Below, one piece after another: positions 17,188 through 26,510 of a stretch of 64,000 bases of DNA. Source of the stretch: an uncultured Caulobacterales bacterium (GTDB taxonomy: Bacteria > Pseudomonadota > Alphaproteobacteria > Caulobacterales > Maricaulaceae); contig CANNER010000001.1 in NCBI GenBank assembly GCA_947503715.1, positions 682,001-746,000 on the forward strand, in the 5' to 3' direction. A program made the translations under genes and the position numbers. How positions within the stretch are numbered: the stretch's first letter is position 1; each line of letters opens with the position of its first letter. The notes below the pieces were generated by a model. It was not told the DNA's origin. It did not search any database and saw only the letters and a program-made list of their open reading frames with translations.

Positions 17188-18132
17188 ATGGATTATGATG
17201 TCTTTAATGGGGATGCCGACGGCATCCTCAGTCTCGTTCAAATGCGATTGGCTGACCCGCGTGAAGATGCGGTGTTGGTCACGGGTCGGAAGCGTGATGT
17301 GAAATTACTCTCACGTGTTCCAGCAGGTGAGGGAGATCGCGTCACAGTACTCGATATCGCGATGCGATCTAATACGGACGACCTCAACCGTATCCTCGCG
17401 GATGGGGCAGAGGTCGTTTATTTTGACCATCATAATCCGGGCGATATTCCCGATCATCCCAATCTGGACGCGACAATCAACACGGCGGGTGAAATCTGCA
17501 CGGCTGTTCTCGTTGATCAACGGCTGAAGGGCGCTTATCGCGGCTGGGCTGTTGCTGCCGCCTATGGCGATAATTTTCCAGCGATGGCGGAGCGTCTAGC
17601 CAATGGGACGGACCTCCCGCTCTCCATCCTTCGTGAACTGGGCGAAATGGTGAATTATAACGGTTATGGCGGATCGGAAGCTGATCTTCATTACCATCCG
17701 GCTGACCTCTACAACTCCATGGCTGGGTTTGAGACACCCATGGCGTTCCTCGCGGCGAAACCAGATGTGATTGAGACTCTGACAGAGGGCTATCACAATG
17801 ATTTCGATCTTGCCGATCAGTCAAAAGTTGTCTTCGCAAGTGACGATTGTGAAGCCCGCGTTCTTCCGGATGCAGCCGGGTCGCGACGTGTTTCGGGTAT
17901 GTTTGGCAATCAACTGGCGCAAGACAATCCTAACCGTGCTCACGCAATCCTAACAGAACAGGAAGGTGGCTTCCTCGTCTCTATCCGTGCGCCGATTTCA
18001 AAACGGGCTGGGGCGGACACTTTGGCGCTCCAATTCGAAACTGGGGGAGGTCGGGCTGCCGCCGCTGGGATCAATCACTTACCTGAAAGTGATCTCGACC
18101 GTTTCATCGAAGCCTTCCGTACATCGTTTTAG
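17188..18132 (+). CDS. DHH-family phosphoesterase in the sulfate-activation operon
   Basis: A 314-residue DHH/DHHA1-type hydrolase. Metal-binding motifs are FNGDADGI, VLDIA and YFDHHNPGD; a DHHA1-like C-terminal motif GGGRAAAAGINH binds substrate. Four bases separate it from cysNC. Sulfate activation through PAPS releases 3'-phosphoadenosine 5'-phosphate, which related DHH enzymes (NrnA/YtqI group) hydrolyse, so this protein may take the place of CysQ. That role rests on context; family membership is clear. It could instead act on short oligonucleotides or cyclic dinucleotides. Confidence 0.78.
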   Translation: MDYDVFNGDADGILSLVQMRLADPREDAVLVTGRKRDVKLLSRVPAGEGDRVTVLDIAMRSNTDDLNRILADGAEVVYFDHHNPGDIPDHPNLDATINTAGEICTAVLVDQRLKGAYRGWAVAAAYGDNFPAMAERLANGTDLPLSILRELGEMVNYNGYGGSEADLHYHPADLYNSMAGFETPMAFLAAKPDVIETLTEGYHNDFDLADQSKVVFASDDCEARVLPDAAGSRRVSGMFGNQLAQDNPNRAHAILTEQEGGFLVSIRAPISKRAGADTLALQFETGGGRAAAAGINHLPESDLDRFIEAFRTSF

Positions 18133-18149
18133 TCTGTTAGGTCAGTTGC

Positions 18150-18911
18150 ATGGCCACGGAAAAAATTACATTTAAAGGCGCCTTTGGCGACACGCTCTCG
18201 GCCAAAATTGACTATCCCGATGACGGGAAGGTCAAAAGTTGGGTCCTGTTCGCGCATGGTTTTTCCATTGGCAAAGATCTCAAGCCGATCCGCACAATTT
18301 CAAAAAGCCTCGTCGAAGACGGATTTGGTATGTTGCGGTTCGATTTTACGGGGCTGGGTGAGAGCGAAGGCAATTTTTCCGACACGAATTTCAGCTCAAA
18401 TTGCGAAGACTTGCGCAAAGCCGCAGGCTATCTTCGTGAGCATAAGGGTCCACCTTGCGTGCTCATCGGCCATAGTTTCGGTGGAACGGCGGCCCTGAAA
18501 GTTGCAGATGAAATACCGGAGGTGAAAGCCGTCGCAACAATCGGCAGTCCCTGCGACACGACCCACATCGTCCATCAATTTGCGGATCAGATTGAGGAAA
18601 TTGAAGAAGAGGGTGAGGCGAAAGTCCTCCTTGGCGGGCGACCCTTCATCATTAAAGAGCAATTCCTGGAAGATATTGAAAATCACGATATTGCTATGGA
18701 AATCAGTTCTCTGGAGCGAGGTCTTCTCATCTTCCATTCGCCGCAGGACAGGGTTGTCGGCATTGAAAACGCATCGCATATTTACGGCCACGCCCGCCAC
18801 CCAAAGAGCTTTGTCAGCCTTGACGGCGCAGACCATCTTCTGCTCAAAAATCCGGCAGATGCAGAATATGTTGCCCATGTTCTCGCGGCGTGGGCTCACC
18901 GCTATATCTGA
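18150..18911 (+). CDS. Alpha/beta hydrolase
   Basis: A 253-residue serine hydrolase. The nucleophile elbow is GHSFGG (about residue 108), the oxyanion region is FAHGFSIGKD, the acid is in HSPQDRVV and the histidine in DGADHLLL. It resembles the OsmC-linked and BAAT-like hydrolases of about 250 residues. It has no signal peptide. It follows the DHH gene by 17 bases and may share the operon. The substrate is unknown. Confidence 0.85.
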   Translation: MATEKITFKGAFGDTLSAKIDYPDDGKVKSWVLFAHGFSIGKDLKPIRTISKSLVEDGFGMLRFDFTGLGESEGNFSDTNFSSNCEDLRKAAGYLREHKGPPCVLIGHSFGGTAALKVADEIPEVKAVATIGSPCDTTHIVHQFADQIEEIEEEGEAKVLLGGRPFIIKEQFLEDIENHDIAMEISSLERGLLIFHSPQDRVVGIENASHIYGHARHPKSFVSLDGADHLLLKNPADAEYVAHVLAAWAHRYI

Positions 18912-18971
18912 TCTCGATTTTGTGAGATCGAATTAACCGGATATTGGCGTAAATTTTGTAGGGTCCCGCGC

Positions 18972-20138
18972 ATGAGCGGTCCTGCCGAAATAAAGCCACA
19001 GTCCGGACAACCGGAATATTACGCCGCGCTGGACGGCTTCCGTGGGCTGCTGGCCGTGTTTGTCGCGGTTTATCACACAATCTGGTTGAGCCATCCGCAG
19101 CGTTGGGCGTTTTTTGAAAATGGCCCCGTGATTATCGACCTCTTCTTCGCCCTCTCAGGGTTCCTGATGTGGCGTCTCTATTCTAAAAAGTTGCAGGGTC
19201 CTGCCGGTGCTTTACAATTTATGAAGCGGCGGTTTGCGCGACTCTATCCATTGCATGTTTTTATGCTGGCAGTTTTCGTCGGGTTTGCGATTTTACGTCT
19301 CGTCGCGCATAAAATCGGCATTGCGGAGACGACACCCGGAGAAGTTCTGCCATTTGAGACAGGCAGTATTGAGAACTGGGGGTCGCTGTTGCAGCACCTT
19401 ACCCTGACCCATGCGTTCGGGTTTGAGGAGGCGCTCACTTTTAATCCCCCCAGCTGGACGATTGGTGCAGAGTTCTGGACCTATCTTGTTTTCGTCGGCG
19501 TGGTTTTATGGTGTCGGCCGAGCAAGTTCTGGCATTTCGTTATCATGGCGCTTCTGGTTTCCCTGATTTATTTCGCGCTTTCGCGTGTTCGGCCCAATTT
19601 GAATATCACTTATGATCTGGGATTCTGGCGCTGTCTGGCGGGCTTCTTTTCGGGCGTGTTGGCGGCAGCCAGTTTTGCGTATTTGCGGCCCTATCTTAGG
19701 AAATTATCAGTGAAAGGTTTCACGGCCCTGGAGATTACGATGGTCCTGCTGGGTACGGCTTTTGTGATTTATTGCGGGGGGAAGCTTCAGTTCTTGGTCG
19801 GACCAATTATTTTTAGTTTCATCCTTCTCTTCGCCTTTGATGGCGGCTTGATATCTCGTTTTATGTCTCGGCCGATTTTCCTCTATCTCGCGAAGATTTC
19901 CTATTCCGTTTACATGACGCATGTCATTATCGCCTTCGCATTCGGGATAGTTTTGAAACGCGGGTTGGGAGAGTTGCCAACGGGTTGGGCGGGAGATTTT
20001 TGGCTGGGTATATATCTCTGCGTTGTTTTGGTTGTTTCTCACCTGACATGGCGATTTGTCGAAAAACCCGGCGGTCGGTGGATTCGGGCCCTTCAGTTAC
20101 CGCAGAAGCGGGTTGCGAAGACGGAGCCTTCGGTTTAA
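18972..20138 (+). CDS. Acyltransferase 3 (OafA/YrhL) family membrane protein
   Basis: A 388-residue integral membrane O-acyltransferase with about ten hydrophobic segments. It begins with the family hallmark [21 protein letters not shown], which contains the catalytic histidine, and has [13 protein letters not shown] and RFARLYPLH soon after, then [15 protein letters not shown]. Members acetylate or succinylate sugars on surface polysaccharides or lipids. There is no fused SGNH domain. Neighbours give no clue to the acceptor. Confidence 0.9.
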   Translation: MSGPAEIKPQSGQPEYYAALDGFRGLLAVFVAVYHTIWLSHPQRWAFFENGPVIIDLFFALSGFLMWRLYSKKLQGPAGALQFMKRRFARLYPLHVFMLAVFVGFAILRLVAHKIGIAETTPGEVLPFETGSIENWGSLLQHLTLTHAFGFEEALTFNPPSWTIGAEFWTYLVFVGVVLWCRPSKFWHFVIMALLVSLIYFALSRVRPNLNITYDLGFWRCLAGFFSGVLAAASFAYLRPYLRKLSVKGFTALEITMVLLGTAFVIYCGGKLQFLVGPIIFSFILLFAFDGGLISRFMSRPIFLYLAKISYSVYMTHVIIAFAFGIVLKRGLGELPTGWAGDFWLGIYLCVVLVVSHLTWRFVEKPGGRWIRALQLPQKRVAKTEPSV

Positions 20139-20148
20139 TCGCCGCGCC

Positions 20149-20607
20149 ATGTCAGACCGTTACGATAAGCTCGACCAACTCGGCCAAATGAAAGGCCTGC
20201 CGCAAAGCCCGGATGAGGCTGTGCTGGAACGCGTGAAAAACCCGTGTAATGAGCCTTATATGGTGCGTCTTGTTGCGCCGGAATTCACATCAATCTGCCC
20301 CGTCACAGGACAACCGGATTTCGCCCACCTGGTCGTGGATTATTGCCCCGATGAATGGATTGTCGAGAGCAAGGCGTTTAAACTTTTCTTGGGTAGCTTT
20401 CGCAATCACGGGGATTTTCACGAAGCCTGCACGACGGGTATTGGCCAACGTTTGGTCAAGGAAATTTCACCAACATGGCTTCGTATTGGCGGCTATTGGT
20501 ATCCACGTGGCGGTATTCCGATTGATGTATTCTATCAATTCGGCAAAGCTCCGGAAGGTCTTTGGATACCGGATCAGGGCGTGCCGCCCTATCGCGGGCG
20601 CGGGTAA
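20149..20607 (+). CDS. queF: NADPH-dependent 7-cyano-7-deazaguanine reductase QueF
   Basis: A 152-residue type I QueF, which reduces preQ0 to preQ1 for queuosine in tRNA. The catalytic cysteine lies in [12 protein letters not shown] with the proton-donor aspartate close by, and the QueF motif is [20 protein letters not shown]. The ATG at 20149 gives the expected short form; a longer frame reading into the previous gene is rejected. The gene begins ten bases after the acyltransferase. Confidence 0.95.
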   Translation: MSDRYDKLDQLGQMKGLPQSPDEAVLERVKNPCNEPYMVRLVAPEFTSICPVTGQPDFAHLVVDYCPDEWIVESKAFKLFLGSFRNHGDFHEACTTGIGQRLVKEISPTWLRIGGYWYPRGGIPIDVFYQFGKAPEGLWIPDQGVPPYRGRG

Positions 20608-20700
20608 TCAAAATTTTGTAAGACGACTGTTCAGGGTTTTTGCTTGGGTTCGGGCGCTCTGCCCCCTACATTGTAAATCTAACGAACCGAAAGCCTGCTC

Positions 20701-21525
20701 ATGCCCAGCTTGATTTTTAGCAATATGGACGATTGCACAGACACGAAAGACGTCTGTGTCTGGACGGCCTTGCAACAGGAAGCGACGGCCTATGCTGCGC
20801 GCGAAGTTGCGATGTCTTCCTTGCTGCACGCGACCATCTTGGATCAAGATAATCTCGGAGGTGCGTTGATCAATCACCTTTCAGAAAAACTCGCCACATC
20901 TGATTTTTCTGCACTGAAAATGCGAAATGTTCTCAGCGAGGCCTTGGATACGGATGCAGGCCTCATTGCTTGCGTCGCACGGGACTTGGAAGCGGTGAAA
21001 GATCGTGACCCGGCCTGTCACAGCCATCTGCAATGTTTTCTTTATTTCAAAGGTTTCATGGCCATCCAAACACACCGCTTTGCGCATGCCCTACTCAATG
21101 AAGGTCGTGATCTCGTCGCGTTCCATCTACAAAATCGTAGTTCGGAATTGTTCGGTGTTGACATCAACCCAGCGGCGAAAATTGGCTGCGGCGTTATGCT
21201 CGACCATGCGACGGGTTTCGTCATGGGTGAGACGGCGACTGTCGGCGATGACTGTTCGATTCTGCAGGGTGTCACGCTCGGCGGGACCGGCAAGGCCGAG
21301 GAAGACCGCCACCCGAAAATCGGTGACCGCGTGCTCATCGGTGCAAATGCGTCTGTTCTCGGAAATATCAGGATTGGTGATGGCGCGAAAATCGCGGCGG
21401 GCTCCGTCGTGCTTAAACCCGTGGATGATAATTGCACAGTGGCGGGTGTCCCCGCCAAACCCGTTGGCGGCCCTTGCTGTGGCAACCCCGCCAGTTCAAT
21501 GGACCAGACTTTAGAGGATAATTAG
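20701..21525 (+). CDS. cysE: Serine O-acetyltransferase
   Basis: A 274-residue CysE making O-acetylserine for cysteine synthesis. The helical N-terminal domain (WTALQQEATAYAAREVAMSS) precedes a left-handed beta helix with hexapeptide repeats: DINPAAKIGCGVMLDHATG, the catalytic histidines in DHATGFVMGETA and the acetyl-CoA loop VTLGGTGK. The cysteine-feedback C-terminus ends in SMDQTLEDN. It fits with the cysD/cysNC module nearby, though 2.5 kb of other genes intervene. Confidence 0.96.
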   Translation: MPSLIFSNMDDCTDTKDVCVWTALQQEATAYAAREVAMSSLLHATILDQDNLGGALINHLSEKLATSDFSALKMRNVLSEALDTDAGLIACVARDLEAVKDRDPACHSHLQCFLYFKGFMAIQTHRFAHALLNEGRDLVAFHLQNRSSELFGVDINPAAKIGCGVMLDHATGFVMGETATVGDDCSILQGVTLGGTGKAEEDRHPKIGDRVLIGANASVLGNIRIGDGAKIAAGSVVLKPVDDNCTVAGVPAKPVGGPCCGNPASSMDQTLEDN

Positions 21526-21527
21526 AC

Positions 21528-21743
21528 ATGACAGCTCAACAGATTTCACAGGTGCAAGCCTATTTGCGTAAACGGTTTTCGACGGAAAACCTCACAATCA
21601 AGCCTCGTAAAGTCCAAGATAGCGTCGAGGTCTATCTGGATGACGAGATTCTCGGTCTTCTTTACATCGATGATGAGGACAAGGACGATATCTCCTACGA
21701 CCTGAATATCTCGATCCTGCAAGTGGATTTGGACGAAGCTTAA
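21528..21743 (+). CDS. DUF3126 family protein
   Basis: A 71-residue acidic protein (ISQVQAYLRKRF, IDDEDKDDISYDLNISILQ) that matches the DUF3126 family found mainly in alphaproteobacteria, often right after cysE. It starts two bases after the cysE stop and its stop overlaps the next start by one base. The function is not known. Confidence 0.88.
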   Translation: MTAQQISQVQAYLRKRFSTENLTIKPRKVQDSVEVYLDDEILGLLYIDDEDKDDISYDLNISILQVDLDEA

Positions 21744-22267
21744 TGGCTGTCTATTCCCTCGACGATAAAACACCCGACTTGCACGAAAGCGCATGGGTCG
21801 CTGAGAACGCGGCAGTTGTCGGGAATGTGGTTATGGCGGAGGGCAGTTCCGTCTGGTTCGGGGCGACCGTGCGCGGCGATAATGAGACGATCACGATCGG
21901 CTTGCGGTCCAATATTCAGGACGGCGCCGTCTGCCATTCGGACCCCGGTTCACCGCTGACGATTGGCGAGGACGTGACAGTCGGACATCTCGCAATGATT
22001 CACGGATGTACGATTGGCAATGGGAGTCTGGTCGGGATTGGCGCGACGATTTTGAACGGTGCGACCATCGGGAATAATTGCCTGATCGGCGCGCATGCGC
22101 TCATCACAGAAGGCAAAGTTATTCCTGATAATTCCGTCGTGATGGGATCACCCGGAAAAGTCGTGAAAACTTTGACGGATGAGCAAGCCGCGCATGTGAT
22201 GATGGGCTCGCAAGTCTATGTCGCGAATTCCAAACGGTTCCGCGAAGGTTTGAAACGCGTCGACTAA
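21743..22267 (+). CDS. Gamma carbonic anhydrase family protein
   Basis: A 174-residue left-handed beta-helix protein: SVWFGATVRGDNETITIG, SNIQDGAVCHSD, DVTVGHLAMIHGCTIG. The three zinc histidines of the gamma class are at CHSD, GHLAM and IHGC. It resembles YrdA/PaaY-type enzymes. Carbonic anhydrase activity is typical but not assured in this family. It is the third gene of the cysE operon and overlaps the convergent gene by four bases. Confidence 0.92.
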   Translation: MAVYSLDDKTPDLHESAWVAENAAVVGNVVMAEGSSVWFGATVRGDNETITIGLRSNIQDGAVCHSDPGSPLTIGEDVTVGHLAMIHGCTIGNGSLVGIGATILNGATIGNNCLIGAHALITEGKVIPDNSVVMGSPGKVVKTLTDEQAAHVMMGSQVYVANSKRFREGLKRVD

Positions 22268-22815
22268 TCCCGCTTTATGTTCCAAAGTGCGGCGATCTGT
22301 CCGTCCATATCGGGCGAGAGATTGAACCATGCCGTTTCGTTGGCAAAACTATCCAAGACGAAGAGACGGTCATTCGAGCCGAGCGGCTGGCTCAGCACAT
22401 TTCGCACGTCCTCTGCTGTTGCTTCTGCACGGAGGAGCCAGACCGCATCGCCGATGCGCTGAACGTGTCCAAGCCCTTGTAGCGTTTGGATGAGGTCCAT
22501 CCCTCGACCTGACCGGACCTCGGCCATAATCATGAAAACAGTCGGGGCGGGCTTTGGCTTTGGTTCCGGGTTCAGTTCTGCAGGTGCAGCTGAGGGAACT
22601 TGCGACAACCAATTCATCAAGGCTGGATCGGCGGAAACCGGTCGAAACCCCGAACTCGCGGTTTGACTGATAAGAGATTGCGGATTGACTCGGCCTTCGC
22701 ACATAAATGACCAGAGCATTTGATCATCAAAAGGCCCGTAAGGTTGATCATCGACTTGCACAAACCATTGGCGGGCGGAAGAATTTGGCTGCGGCTGTCT
22801 TGTGTCGGTCTGCAT
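22264..22815 (-). CDS. GYF_2 domain protein
   Basis: A 183-residue protein. Residues about 15-70 are a GYF_2-type domain: RQWFVQVDDQPYGPFDDQM then WSFMCEGRVNPQSLISQ. A proline-rich linker (AAPAELNPEPKPKPAPT) leads to a C-terminal alpha/beta domain with TVFMIMAEVRSGRGMDLIQT. The GYF_2 domain is a peptide-binding module often linked to membrane proteins; the neighbouring membrane protein is a possible partner. The ATG at 22815 was chosen because AAGAGAG lies before it. Confidence 0.72.
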   Translation of the reverse strand: MQTDTRQPQPNSSARQWFVQVDDQPYGPFDDQMLWSFMCEGRVNPQSLISQTASSGFRPVSADPALMNWLSQVPSAAPAELNPEPKPKPAPTVFMIMAEVRSGRGMDLIQTLQGLGHVQRIGDAVWLLRAEATAEDVRNVLSQPLGSNDRLFVLDSFANETAWFNLSPDMDGQIAALWNIKRD

Positions 22816-22864
22816 GCGCTCTCTTAGCGCTGATTCGACTATTTCCCCTAGTGCTTGTCGTCGC

Positions 22865-24214
22865 CTAGCTGGACCGTCGTGCAGGTCGTGAATGGTCGAG
22901 TGACGCGCCCGCAACCAAGCCACCAATACAGAGTGCTGCAATTAGGCTGCAGATGAAGACGATGCCGAGGTCCAAATTTGCCCGTCCGGGCGCGAGTAAA
23001 ACGATACCTTGGATACCGACGAGGGCGGCCCCGATTATCACATTGAATAATTTCAAGCGTCGAAGCCCATTTGTAATCCAGGCCAAACCTGCGGCCATGA
23101 TCGCTGCGCCAATGATTAAACCGAATCCAGGTGCAGCCCCGAGGCCGGGAATGGCTGCAAAAACGTCCCGTACTAAATCAGGTCTGATGGAAACAATCGG
23201 TAGGATGAGTGTTGCGGCGCTGAGAATAAATATTCCGGACAGCGTGATACGGGAATTCTTATATCGCTGGAGCGAGGCGATGAACAACGCGAGTGTCGCG
23301 ACACCTAAACCGGCCCACCAAATCTGCGTTGGCATCCACCCTGGAATAGCTTGGCCCATGTCAGGGTTTAGCCAGATAGATTGGAGGAAGAGTGCGGCGC
23401 CTAAAGCTGCGATGACGCCGAGCCAACTCTGCCAAGCCGCGCCGAAGCGATTTTCATCCTCGAGTGATTTTCCAATGCGATGATGCGCAACACCGATGGC
23501 AAAGCCCAATCCTGCCAAGGCTGTGACCGGGATATTGGCGGTCACGCCCAGCCACGCAATCCAACCATATGACGCCAATAAGCTGACGGCGAGGCAGGCC
23601 GTATTTTGTAATTTCGATGAGAGTATGATTTGTCCGACTAGCAATATGGGTAAGAGCATTGTCCAGCCGAAGGAGTTGGATTCTCCCAATCCAAACATCA
23701 TATTTAGGGCCGGAATAAACGCGAAAAGCCAAAGCGTTGTGGCAAAGACGCTGGTCAGTAGAGCGGGCGCAGATTTATACATGACCGCGATTGCCAAGCT
23801 CAGACACGCTACAATCATGGCCATGTCAATTGTGTTGAGAGATATGCCAGCAAGAGCCGCTGTCCCGAAAAGTGCGAGGAAACCCGCCCCAATCACGGTG
23901 AGTAATGTGAACTCCCGGCTTCGCCAAGCCTCCACGCGCTTGCAAAATCCGGCCCAGACTAACCCAATGAAGCTCATCAAACCTGCTGCTGATCTCAGAG
24001 TATCTGTTGGAGCTTCCCAGAAGAACAGGCCTGTAAGAGCGAGCACGGTAAGAAGTGGGTAGAGTGGTGCGAATTTTCCCGGTTTTATCGATTTTGTCTT
24101 TTGACGCTGAAACGGGTTCGGTGCAGCCGCACGCGCCCTCGGTTCCATCACCCAAGCGGGGGAATTGTCATTGGCCCCCATATATTGAGGCGCATTTTGA
24201 TGCGGATTCGGCAT
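22865..24214 (-). CDS. Multi-pass membrane protein of unknown function
   Basis: A 449-residue protein with a soluble basic N-terminus (MPNPHQNAPQYMGANDNSPA) and then about twelve hydrophobic helices to the end, with no charged catalytic motifs. No transporter family was recognised. It lies upstream of the GYF_2 gene on the same strand, 49 bases apart, so the two may form an operon. The start at 24214 is uncertain: a longer frame begins at 24295 and no ribosome site is evident at either. Confidence 0.65.
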   Translation of the reverse strand: MPNPHQNAPQYMGANDNSPAWVMEPRARAAAPNPFQRQKTKSIKPGKFAPLYPLLTVLALTGLFFWEAPTDTLRSAAGLMSFIGLVWAGFCKRVEAWRSREFTLLTVIGAGFLALFGTAALAGISLNTIDMAMIVACLSLAIAVMYKSAPALLTSVFATTLWLFAFIPALNMMFGLGESNSFGWTMLLPILLVGQIILSSKLQNTACLAVSLLASYGWIAWLGVTANIPVTALAGLGFAIGVAHHRIGKSLEDENRFGAAWQSWLGVIAALGAALFLQSIWLNPDMGQAIPGWMPTQIWWAGLGVATLALFIASLQRYKNSRITLSGIFILSAATLILPIVSIRPDLVRDVFAAIPGLGAAPGFGLIIGAAIMAAGLAWITNGLRRLKLFNVIIGAALVGIQGIVLLAPGRANLDLGIVFICSLIAALCIGGLVAGASLDHSRPARRSS

Positions 24215-24315
24215 AAAATAACGATTGTCATGAAACTGCCATAATCGCGATTGCGTACACCCCTGAGGGGTAGAGTGGGCCCGCAACAGACTCAACTGGC
24301 GAGAATCAAACGCCT

Positions 24316-25332
24316 TTAGATTTTACTCGGCCTATCGTTCTGCTCAACAGCTGTGGCAGACGGCATTTGCGACAAGACGTCCATGACAGACCGGATAAGC
24401 GGGATTTCGTGCTGCATTGCGGCGTAGCCACGCTCGATTAATTCGTCCGCTTTCGTGAATTCCAACATGCCGATATGGCCGATACGCGGCGCAACGAAGA
24501 CATCCGGCGGGTCACCTGCGAGGCGTGAGCGTGAGATCCGGTCCATGACGATGTTCAACGTACCCATCATGACGGAGCCGATTTTCGGCGACTTGCCGGG
24601 TTTCACTTCGCCGACCATGGATTTCAGAAGTAGGCGGTCCGGCCGTAATTTGTTCAGACTTTGCGAGGCGAGCTCGAACGGATCGGCATGATCCATCTCC
24701 CCGTCGACTTCATCCATATCGATCTCATGGCTGGAGCCCATTGGCCCGAAGGCGTCCCCGTTTAGACTGATCGCGATGACCATGTGAGCGCCTAATGCTC
24801 TGCAAGCGGAAACGGGAACGGGATTGACGAGCGCACCGTCAATCATGAACCGCCCGTCAACTTTCACCGGCTCGAACGCACCGGGCAGGGCGTAGGAGGC
24901 GCGTATGGCGGGCACGACGGGGCCGCGTTGCAGCCAAACCTCGTAACCTGTTCGCAGGTCACAGGCGACGGCGGCGAATTTTCGGTCCAAATCCTCAATA
25001 TTCACATCCCCCATATAATGGTTCAGCACACGGGCCAGCCTTTCCCCGCGCATAAATCCGGACCCGCCCCAGCGGACATCCATGTAACCCATCATTTTGC
25101 GACGGTTGAGCGATCGCGCCCATTTCTCCAGAACATCTAGTTTCCCCGCGAGATAAGCTGCGCCAACAATCGCGCCGATGGAGGTGCCCGCGATAATATC
25201 CGGGCGAATACCTGCTTCTATCAAAGCTCGCATTGCGCCGATATGCGCCCAACCCCGCGCCACGCCGCCGCCAAGCGCAAGGCCGAGGGGGGCGCGCTGG
25301 CCAGTTCCAAGTTTTCCGGGTTCAATTCTCAT
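24316..25332 (-). CDS. Patatin-like phospholipase family protein
   Basis: A 338-residue patatin-fold serine hydrolase. It has the oxyanion loop LALGGGVARGWAHIG, the nucleophile motif GTSIGA and the catalytic aspartate in MIDGALVNPVP. It resembles RssA-type cytoplasmic proteins with a C-terminal extension. It has no signal peptide or transport domain. Likely lipid acyl hydrolase activity; substrate unknown. It stands alone on the minus strand. Confidence 0.92.
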   Translation of the reverse strand: MRIEPGKLGTGQRAPLGLALGGGVARGWAHIGAMRALIEAGIRPDIIAGTSIGAIVGAAYLAGKLDVLEKWARSLNRRKMMGYMDVRWGGSGFMRGERLARVLNHYMGDVNIEDLDRKFAAVACDLRTGYEVWLQRGPVVPAIRASYALPGAFEPVKVDGRFMIDGALVNPVPVSACRALGAHMVIAISLNGDAFGPMGSSHEIDMDEVDGEMDHADPFELASQSLNKLRPDRLLLKSMVGEVKPGKSPKIGSVMMGTLNIVMDRISRSRLAGDPPDVFVAPRIGHIGMLEFTKADELIERGYAAMQHEIPLIRSVMDVLSQMPSATAVEQNDRPSKI

Positions 25333-25455
25333 GGTTTTGTCTTGGACAATCGCGTGACCTTTCGCAAGCCCGACAGATTATGAGCCGAGAATGAACGTAA
25401 TTTTCAGGCGTGGCTCAGCCTGCAAATGTAGGGTAGGCAAAAATTGGAGGGCAAT

Positions 25456-26052
25456 ATGACACGTAAATCGATCTTACTGGCAGTCGCAGCAAGCTTGGCG
25501 ATGACCGCGATATCCGGCTGTGCTACGGTCTCAGAGGAAACCTGTATCGCGGGAAGCTGGGAAGCGCTGGGCTACAAGGACGGGCGCAACGGAAAGTCGC
25601 GCGGGCATTTTGCGGACATCGCCGAAACCTGCGCGAAATACGGAATTGCGGCGAATGCGAGCGAATATCGCCTCGGATATGATCAGGGGCTGCCGCTCTA
25701 TTGCTCTTATGATAAAGGGTTTTCGACGGGCGATAATGGCAATTCCCCGAAGGAAGAATGTCTGGCGATTGGAGCGGATGATTATGTTGACGGTCATCGG
25801 GATGGCTATGCGAGCTATATTATTCGGTCCGAATATGAGAGCCTGATTGAGGAATATGACGACATTCTGAAAGCCTTTGATAATGTGAGTGAGCGCCTCC
25901 TCGATGAAACGCTTCCAGCTGATGAGGCCAAGCGTTTGCGGAAGAAACGGAAGCGCCTGTCGCGGGAATTGGACGACGCGCGGATTGATGTGCGCGCTTT
26001 TGAACGGGTGGAGGGGTGGCCGAAGCGCCAGCTTCAAACCTCGCCCTATTAG
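25456..26052 (+). CDS. DUF2799-like lipoprotein
   Basis: A 198-residue lipoprotein with lipobox ISGC (MTRKSILLAVAASLAMTAIS then GC). The mature part matches DUF2799 proteins: GSWEALGYKDGRNGKSRGHF, later YRLGYDQGLPLYCSYDKGF and YVDGHRDGYASY, with repeated Y-x-x-G segments and paired cysteines. A charged coiled-coil tail follows. GGAGG six bases before 25456 fixes the start. The role in the envelope is unknown. It overlaps the convergent gene by four bases. Confidence 0.8.
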   Translation: MTRKSILLAVAASLAMTAISGCATVSEETCIAGSWEALGYKDGRNGKSRGHFADIAETCAKYGIAANASEYRLGYDQGLPLYCSYDKGFSTGDNGNSPKEECLAIGADDYVDGHRDGYASYIIRSEYESLIEEYDDILKAFDNVSERLLDETLPADEAKRLRKKRKRLSRELDDARIDVRAFERVEGWPKRQLQTSPY

Positions 26053-26510
26053 CTAATGGCGGCTTCGCAATTCGGGGGCTCACCCTCGCGTACGGCACGG
26101 GCTGTCCAGAAATCCGTATTCAGTTCGTCCGCTCTGAGGCGGAGGCGATCAGAGTAGAAATAGAAGCAGTTCTTGACCTGATAGACCCGGAAACAGCCGC
26201 CGGACATCCGCTCAGACGGGTACATAAAGCAAAGCGTATTTTTGCGAACAAACCATCGCCCGGGTTGAACATCGCCGTCTTCCTCATATGTCAGCGTCCC
26301 GTCAGGCCTGTGTTTTTCAATATAAAAAGATTGCGCTTTCCCGTTTCGACCAAAATTATAAGCGCCGTCCATCGTGACATCGGAGAACACGGTTTTGATC
26401 TGCTCTCCGTCCAGTTGATTGGCAAAGGGACGGATATCCGTATCCTGCGATTGCGCGGTGGCGAGGGCCGGCATGAGTAGGACGAGCGAGAGGAGGGCGG
26501 CCCTAAACAA
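26049..26510 (-). CDS. Secreted protein, paralogue of the upstream gene
   Basis: A 153-residue exported protein with a signal peptide FRAALLSLVLLMPALATAQS. Its body shares order and spacing with the upstream neighbour: VFSDVTMDGAYNF, then GRWFVRKNTLCFMYP, GGCFRVYQVKNCFYFY and EGEPPNCEA, so the two arose by tandem duplication. This pattern resembles DUF995-type periplasmic proteins with conserved cysteines. A TTG at 26510 overlaps the stop of the upstream gene and gives the cleanest signal peptide; an ATG at 26567 would add 19 residues. Confidence 0.65.
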   Translation of the reverse strand: MFRAALLSLVLLMPALATAQSQDTDIRPFANQLDGEQIKTVFSDVTMDGAYNFGRNGKAQSFYIEKHRPDGTLTYEEDGDVQPGRWFVRKNTLCFMYPSERMSGGCFRVYQVKNCFYFYSDRLRLRADELNTDFWTARAVREGEPPNCEAAIS

